A DNA stretch of 64,000 nucleotides. It comes from Knoellia remsis (GTDB taxonomy: Bacteria; Actinomycetota; Actinomycetes; Actinomycetales; Dermatophilaceae). Shown here one piece after another: positions 58,824-64,000 of this stretch (within the stretch, counting starts at the first letter, position 1; each line of letters opens with the position of its first letter). The notes under the pieces were generated by a model, which saw only the letters and a program-made list of their open reading frames with translations, searched no databases and was not told where the DNA came from. The position numbers and the translations under genes are program-made. The stretch is taken from positions 62,001 to 126,000 of the forward strand of contig NZ_PVTI01000003.1 in NCBI RefSeq assembly GCF_003002895.1, written 5' to 3'.

Positions 58824-59729
58824 TCACTTGCTCTCGGCCAGGGCGCTGGCGCCACCGACGATTTCGCTGATCTCTTGGGTGATCTCGGCCTGACGGGCCT
58901 GGTTGGCCAGTCGGGTGTACTTCTTGACGAGCTCCTCGGCGTTGTCCGTCGCGGACTTCATCGCGCGCTGGCGCGCCGCGAGCTCGGAGGCGGCCGCCTG
59001 CAGCATGCAGTTGAACAGCCGCGAGTTGACGTACTTCGGCAGGAGGGCGTCGAGCACCTCCTCGACGGACGGCTCGAACTCGTAAAGCGGGAAGAGCTCC
59101 GCGTCCGCGGCCTCGGCCATCTCCTGCTCGACGATCTCGAGCGGCAGCAGCCGGATGACCTCGGGCTCCTGGGTCACCATCGACACGAAGCGCGTGTAGA
59201 CGACGTGGACCTCGTCGACGCCGCCCTCGGTGTCGGAGTCCTTGAGGAAGTCGTCGACGAGGCGGCGACCGATCTCGCGGGCCGTCTCGAAGCTCGGCTT
59301 CTCGGAGTCCCCGGTCCACTCGGCGGCGAAGGGCCGGTCACGGAACGTGTAGTAGCCGACCGCCTTGCGCCCGACGAGGTAGGGCACGGGCTCCTTGCCC
59401 TCGTCGCGCAGCCGCTGCAGCAGCCGCTCGGACTCCTTGATGACCGCCGAACTGTACGCCCCGGCGAGGCCGCGGTCGGAGGTGATGATGAGCACCGCGG
59501 CGCGCTTCACCGTCTCCTTCTCCGTCGTGAGCACGTGGTCCTCGTTCGAGAACGTCGCGACGGCCGAGACGGCACGGGTGATGGCGCGCGCGTACGGGGT
59601 GGACTCGCGCACCGCCTGCTGCGCCTTGACGACGCGCGAGGCGGCCATGAGCTCCATGGCCCGCGTGATCTTCTTCGTCGCGCTGACGGAGCGGATGCGC
59701 TGCCGGTACTCCCGGATCTGCGCTCCCAT
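58824..59729 (-). CDS. atpG: F1Fo ATP synthase subunit gamma
   Basis: This 301-residue rotor subunit begins [22 protein letters not shown] and has [15 protein letters not shown] and the C-terminal coiled coil ([30 protein letters not shown]). The longer open frame upstream is not used; AAAGGCGG precedes ATG 59729. The gap to atpA is 135 nt and holds a 15-bp perfect hairpin. Confidence 0.96.
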   Translation of the reverse strand: MGAQIREYRQRIRSVSATKKITRAMELMAASRVVKAQQAVRESTPYARAITRAVSAVATFSNEDHVLTTEKETVKRAAVLIITSDRGLAGAYSSAVIKESERLLQRLRDEGKEPVPYLVGRKAVGYYTFRDRPFAAEWTGDSEKPSFETAREIGRRLVDDFLKDSDTEGGVDEVHVVYTRFVSMVTQEPEVIRLLPLEIVEQEMAEAADAELFPLYEFEPSVEEVLDALLPKYVNSRLFNCMLQAAASELAARQRAMKSATDNAEELVKKYTRLANQARQAEITQEISEIVGGASALAESK

Positions 59730-59826
59730 GGCGTTCCGCCTTTCGTGGTGTCTGTGTTGCCTGGAAAGTCTGTGTGTCCGACGCGTCCGGTATGCCGTCC
59801 GCGTGCGAGCCGCTGCCCGCTCCCGG

Positions 59827-59858
59827 TGCCGGGTGGTCACCGAGGTGACCACCCGGCA
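59827..59858 (-). promoter_or_regulatory. 15-bp perfect hairpin in the atpA-atpG gap
   Basis: TGCCGGGTGGTCACC (59827-59841) pairs with GGTGACCACCCGGCA (59844-59858) with only two bases between. GGCATAC overlaps one foot (59855-59861), and another word copy lies at 59790. It starts 7 nt past the atpA stop. Confidence 0.7.
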
Positions 59859-59864
59859 TACGGG

Positions 59865-61502
59865 TCAGCGCTTCTGGCGGACGATCTGCTCCTGGTCGGA
59901 GTCGAGAGCGTCGTCGCCGCTCTCGGACTCGTCACCGACCGGGACGGTGTCCTTGTTCGAGGGCTCGAAGCCCTTCTTGAAGGAGTCGATCTCGGCCTTG
60001 AGGGCCTCCTCGGTCGACTCCTCGAACTTGCCCGACTCACGGATGGCCGCGAGCAGGTCGCCCTTGCTGCGGCGCAGGTGGTCGAGGAACTCGGTCTCGA
60101 AGCGGCGGATGTCCTCCACCGCGACGTCGTCGAGCTGGCCGGTCGTGCCCGCCCACACCGAGACGACCTGCTCCTCGACCGGGTAGGGCGAGGACTGCGG
60201 CTGCTTGAGCAGCTCGACGAGGCGCTCACCCTTGGCCAGCTGGGCCTTGGAGGCCGGGTCGAGGTCGGAGGCGAACATCGCGAACGCCTCGAGCGCGCGG
60301 TACTGGGCGAGGTCGAGCTTGAGGCGACCGGAGACCGACTTCATCGCCTTGGTCTGCGCGGCACCACCGACGCGGGAGACGGACACACCGACGTCGACAG
60401 CCGGGCGGACGTTCGCGTTGAACAGGTCGGCCTGGAGGTAGATCTGGCCGTCAGTGATGGAGATGACGTTCGTCGGGATGTACGCCGAGACGTCGCCCGC
60501 CTTGGTCTCGATGATCGGCAGGCCGGTCATCGAGCCGGCGCCGAGCTCGTCGTTGAGCTTCGCGCAACGCTCGAGCAGCCGGGAGTGCAGGTAGAAGACG
60601 TCACCGGGGTAGGCCTCGCGGCCCGGCGGGCGGCGCAGCAGCAGCGACATCGCGCGGTAGGCCTCGGCCTGCTTGGACAGGTCGTCGAAGACGATGAGGA
60701 CGTGCTTGCCGTCGTACATCCAGTGCTGGCCGATGGCCGAGCCGGTGAACGGCGCGAGGTACTTGAAGCCGGCCGAGTCCGAGGCGGGCGCCGCGACGAT
60801 GGTGGTGTACTCCATCGCGCCGGCCTCCTCGAGGGTGCCCTTGACGCCGGCGATGGTCGAGCCCTTCTGGCCGATGGCGACGTAGATGCAGCGAACCTGC
60901 TTCTCCGGGTCGCCGGTCTCCCAGAACTCCTTCTGGTTGATGATCGTGTCGACCGCGACCGTGGTCTTGCCGGTCTGGCGGTCGCCGATGATGAGCTGGC
61001 GCTGGCCACGGCCGATGGGCGTCATGGCGTCGACGGCCTTGAGGCCGGTCTGCAGCGGCTGGTGCACCGACTTGCGCTGGACGACGTTCGGCGCCTGGAG
61101 CTCGAGCGCGCGGCGCTCGGTGCTGTCGATGTCGCCGAGACCGTCGATGGGGTTGCCGAGCGGGTCGACCACGCGGCCGAGGAAGCCGTCGCCGACGGGG
61201 ACGGAGAGGACCTCGCCGGTGCGCTTGACCTCCTGGCCCTCCTCGATCTTGGAGAAGTCACCGAGGATGACGACACCGATGTCGTGGACGTCGAGGTTGA
61301 GCGCGAGGCCCAGCGTGCCGTCCTCGAACTCGAGCAGCTCGTTGGTCATGGCCGAGGGCAGGCCCTCGACGTGGGCGATGCCGTCACCGGCGTCGATGAC
61401 TCGGCCGACCTCTTCGCGGGAGGCCGCGCCGGGCTCGTAGGACTGGACATAGCTGTCCAGCGCGTCCCGGATGTCCTCCGGACGGATCGAGAGCTCCGTC
61501 AT
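59865..61502 (-). CDS. atpA: F1Fo ATP synthase subunit alpha
   Basis: This 545-residue subunit has the non-catalytic P-loop [10 protein letters not shown] near residue 172, [25 protein letters not shown] ([12 protein letters not shown]) and the adenine-binding [13 protein letters not shown]. The C-terminus carries about 30 extra acidic residues ([16 protein letters not shown]). ACAAGGAGAAGAG precedes the ATG. It alternates with beta in F1. Confidence 0.97.
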   Translation of the reverse strand: MTELSIRPEDIRDALDSYVQSYEPGAASREEVGRVIDAGDGIAHVEGLPSAMTNELLEFEDGTLGLALNLDVHDIGVVILGDFSKIEEGQEVKRTGEVLSVPVGDGFLGRVVDPLGNPIDGLGDIDSTERRALELQAPNVVQRKSVHQPLQTGLKAVDAMTPIGRGQRQLIIGDRQTGKTTVAVDTIINQKEFWETGDPEKQVRCIYVAIGQKGSTIAGVKGTLEEAGAMEYTTIVAAPASDSAGFKYLAPFTGSAIGQHWMYDGKHVLIVFDDLSKQAEAYRAMSLLLRRPPGREAYPGDVFYLHSRLLERCAKLNDELGAGSMTGLPIIETKAGDVSAYIPTNVISITDGQIYLQADLFNANVRPAVDVGVSVSRVGGAAQTKAMKSVSGRLKLDLAQYRALEAFAMFASDLDPASKAQLAKGERLVELLKQPQSSPYPVEEQVVSVWAGTTGQLDDVAVEDIRRFETEFLDHLRRSKGDLLAAIRESGKFEESTEEALKAEIDSFKKGFEPSNKDTVPVGDESESGDDALDSDQEQIVRQKR

Positions 61503-61587
61503 TGTGATCTCTTCTCCTTGTTGCGGCTCCTGCTGAGCCGGAAGTGTGGTGTCGGTGGTGCGTGTTCTCTTGTATGCCGTGCGTGCC

Positions 61588-61605
61588 GGTCGCGTGGACG
61601 CGACC
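61588..61605 (-). promoter_or_regulatory. Hairpin in the atpH-atpA gap
   Basis: GGTCGCGT pairs with ACGCGACC across two bases. A GTATGCC word lies at 61572-61578. It is 5 nt past the atpH stop. Confidence 0.5.
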
Positions 61606-61610
61606 CGGGG

Positions 61611-62419
61611 TCAGCCGCTGAGGTCCTGGCGGACCGTGTCGAGGCGCCGCTGGACGGTGCCGTCGACGACCTCGTCGCCGACCTGGACGCGGATGCCACC
61701 GATGACGCCTTCGTCGATGACGCTGCGGATGCTGACCTTCTTGCCGTAGATGTCACGCAGCGCGTTCGCGAGCCGGTGCTCCTGGCGAGCGTCAAGAGGG
61801 ACCGCGCTCGTCACGAGGGCGGTGAGCTCGTCACGACGGGTCGTGGCGAGGCGCAGGTACTCCTCGAGCACCCGGTCGAGCCGGCGGCCCCGGGGGACGA
61901 GGACGGCCTGCTCGGCGAGGCGCACGGTCTCGGGCGAGGCCTTGCCCTCGAGCAGCTTGCGCACGACGCCGGCCTTGCCGGTGGCGTCGGTGTTGCGGCT
62001 CGAGAGGATGTCGCGCAGCTCGGCGTCGGCGGCGACGACCCGCTCGAAGCGGAAGAGCTCGTCCTCGACGTCGTCGATGCGCCCGGCCTTCTCCGCGCTC
62101 GCGAGCAGCGCGCTGACCGCGAGGGCCTCGAGCGTGTCGCCGAGGTCGCCCTCCTCCGACCAGCGCTGGGCGACGACCTCACCGGTGAGGGTGCTCGCCG
62201 CCTCGCTCACCTTGCCGCCGAAGAGACGGTCCGCGAGAGCGCGCTTGGCCTCTCCGTCGCGGGAGGGGTCGGCGAGTGCGCGACGCAGCGACACGTCGCT
62301 GTCGATGGTGCGACCGATCGCGAAGAGCTGCTCGGCGAGCTCGGCCCGGTCGACGCCGTCGAGCGCGCGGCCGAGGGCCTCCTCGGCCGCGCGTCGTGCG
62401 CCACGGGAGCTGCCACGCA

Positions 62420-62420
<1 letters not shown>
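61611..62420 (-). CDS. atpH: F1Fo ATP synthase subunit delta
   Basis: This 269-residue subunit is of the long actinobacterial type. The conserved C-terminal block is seen in SAVPLDARQEHRLANALRDIYG and IGGIRVQVGDEVVDGTVQRRL (GGIRVQVGDEVVDG). It connects F1 to the peripheral stalk. Its ATG overlaps the atpF stop by one base (TGATG). Confidence 0.94.
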
Positions 62421-63100
<680 letters not shown>

Positions 63101-63140
63101 CTAGTGCTTCGTGCCGGGTCGGAGGTGGTGATCCTCAGGA

Positions 63141-63341
63141 TCAGAGGAAGAAGAGCACCAGGCCGAAGATCGCGAGCGCCTCGGCGAGCGCGAAGCCGAG
63201 AATGGCGATCGGCTGCAGGAGGTTGCGGGCCTCGGGCTGACGGGCCACGCCGTTGATGTAGGCGGCGAAGATCAGGCCGACGGCGATGGCCGGGCCGATG
63301 GTCGCAAGGCCGTAGCCGACGAGCGAGAGGTTGCCTTCCAC
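63141..63341 (-). CDS. atpE: F1Fo ATP synthase subunit c
   Basis: This 66-residue proteolipid has two helices, the polar loop ARQPEAR at residues 33-39 and the ion-carrying Glu54 in [12 protein letters not shown]. It forms the membrane rotor ring. The GTG start is preceded by AGAGGA. The length is slightly short but normal for the family. Confidence 0.96.
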   Translation of the reverse strand: MEGNLSLVGYGLATIGPAIAVGLIFAAYINGVARQPEARNLLQPIAILGFALAEALAIFGLVLFFL

Positions 63342-63370
63342 GATGAATCCTCTTTCGTGTTTCTGTGGTC

Positions 63371-63395
63371 CCTCCGTGGCCGAGTGCCGCGGAGG
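63371..63395 (-). promoter_or_regulatory. Hairpin in the atpB-atpE gap
   Basis: CCTCCGTGGC pairs with GCCGCGGAGG (one T/G pair as read on this strand) around a 5-nt loop. It lies between atpB and atpE; no GGCATAC word is near. Confidence 0.45.
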
Positions 63396-63452
63396 AAGAA
63401 CGGGGGTGGAGCTATGCAGTTGTACGGGTGGAGCAGCGGGTGGGTCGACGGC

Positions 63453-64000
63453 TCAGTGGTCGTCGGCGAGGGCGCCGGCGATGTAGCTCGCCGACAGGAG
63501 GGTGAAGACGTAGGCCTGAAGGAACTGCACGAGCGCCTCGAAGACGACCATGACCGCGGCCATGAGGAAGGTCGGCACCGAGAGCAGCTTGAAGAGCACG
63601 TCTTGGGTGAGGAAGTAGGCGCCGGCGCTGACGAAGAGCACGATGAGCATGTGGCCAGCGAACATGTTGCCGAAGAGTCGCAGGGCGAGCGTGAGCGGCC
63701 GGGTGACGAAGTACGTGATGAGCTCGAGGACGAAGATGGCGGGGCGGATCCACCCGGGCAGACCGTCGGGCACCATGTGCGCGAAGTAGCCCTTGACGCC
63801 GTGCTTCTTGAAGCCGATCCAGTGGTAGACCACGTAGACGACGAGCGTCAGCGCGATGGGGAAGCCGATCTTGCCGAACGTCGGGTTCATGACCGGGGGG
63901 AGGATGCCGAACCAGTTGTTCAGCAGGATGAGCGAGAAGAGGCTGAAGAGCAGCGGCGCGAAGCGCAGGAAGTCCTTGGACCCGATCATGTCGCGGGCGA
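63453..64000 (-). CDS. atpB: F1Fo ATP synthase subunit a (5' partial)
   Basis: The last 182 residues are present; the N-terminus lies beyond the right edge (the frame continues as ARDMIGSKDF). The essential Arg is in LTLALRLFGNMFAGH, and the final helices FEALVQFLQAYVFTLL fit subunit a. It forms the proton half-channels beside the c-ring. An internal Met near the window edge is not the start. Confidence 0.95.
   Translation of the reverse strand, partial: ARDMIGSKDFLRFAPLLFSLFSLILLNNWFGILPPVMNPTFGKIGFPIALTLVVYVVYHWIGFKKHGVKGYFAHMVPDGLPGWIRPAIFVLELITYFVTRPLTLALRLFGNMFAGHMLIVLFVSAGAYFLTQDVLFKLLSVPTFLMAAVMVVFEALVQFLQAYVFTLLSASYIAGALADDH

Overview
The window is a high-GC chromosomal segment (visibly near 70% G+C) from an actinobacterium. 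The evidence is a NucS endonuclease, a complete GlgE glucan pathway, an FprB-type ferredoxin reductase, an EtaA-like Baeyer-Villiger monooxygenase, an Eis-like acetyltransferase, an actinobacterial atp operon ending in a DUF2550 gene, and many genes whose start codon lies 6-8 nt behind a -10-like hexamer (probable leaderless mRNAs). An Intrasporangiaceae-like organism (Janibacter or Knoellia type) is my best inference, not a demonstrated assignment. No rRNA, tRNA, IS element, prophage or CRISPR array was seen, and no stretch over 300 bases lacks a gene.

Layout, left to right. 1-5909 (+): oxidative cluster with an AurF-like diiron oxygenase (cut by the window edge), a two-cluster ferredoxin-NADP reductase, a TetR regulator, an SDR and an EtaA-like monooxygenase, mostly overlapping or tightly spaced. 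5981-16281: glycogen/trehalose metabolism, with glgP (-) divergent from glgE-treS-pep2-glgB (+) and a perfect LacI-type palindrome between them. 16250-18272: a DUF1905 gene and pgm. 18307-20297: a secreted metzincin protease and a Phd/PIN toxin-antitoxin pair. 20320-24479 (-): four-gene operon of a CnoX-like co-chaperone, two esterase-fold proteins and an ATP-grasp-like protein. 24521-31590 (-): lipoprotein and membrane protein, a MarR regulator, and a two-ATPase/FtsX-permease ABC transporter. 31762-38212: thiamine-binding-family protein, a receiver-like/FAD oxidoreductase fusion, MeaB, thiolase, methylmalonyl-CoA epimerase and crotonyl-CoA carboxylase/reductase. 38421-40970 (-): an AbiEi/DUF559-like gene between inverted repeat arrays, then an AI-2E family transporter. 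41055-48750: a dimethylglycine-dehydrogenase-like enzyme, a tandem-duplicated hydroxyacyl-CoA dehydrogenase, a small hypothetical gene, nucS, a histidine phosphatase and a GNAT protein. 48755-52138 (-): an NgcEFG-like sugar ABC importer without its own ATPase. 52380-56903: an ethylmalonyl-CoA-mutase-type enzyme, a membrane protein, a PduO-type cobalamin adenosyltransferase and DUF2550. 56919-64000 (-): atpB(partial)-E-F-H-A-G-D-C.

Functional links. Thiolase, hydroxyacyl-CoA dehydrogenase, Ccr, Ecm, epimerase, MeaB and the adenosyltransferase, spread over about 22 kb, fit an ethylmalonyl-CoA pathway. GlgP, GlgE, TreS, Pep2, GlgB and Pgm form a connected glycogen-trehalose-maltose-1-phosphate circuit.

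Two sequence-level patterns stand out. The first is a 7-mer, GGCATAC/GTATGCC, with at least 57 hand-counted copies, about nine times a composition-based estimate. It occurs on both strands, in different codon frames, in intergenic hairpins and in the longer atp gaps. The second is a 20-bp repeat (core ACTGATTGCCGATTCCGTTC) in nine copies at four loci. It has a strict 32-bp period inside arrays, and the arrays bracket the AbiEi/DUF559-like gene in inverted orientation.
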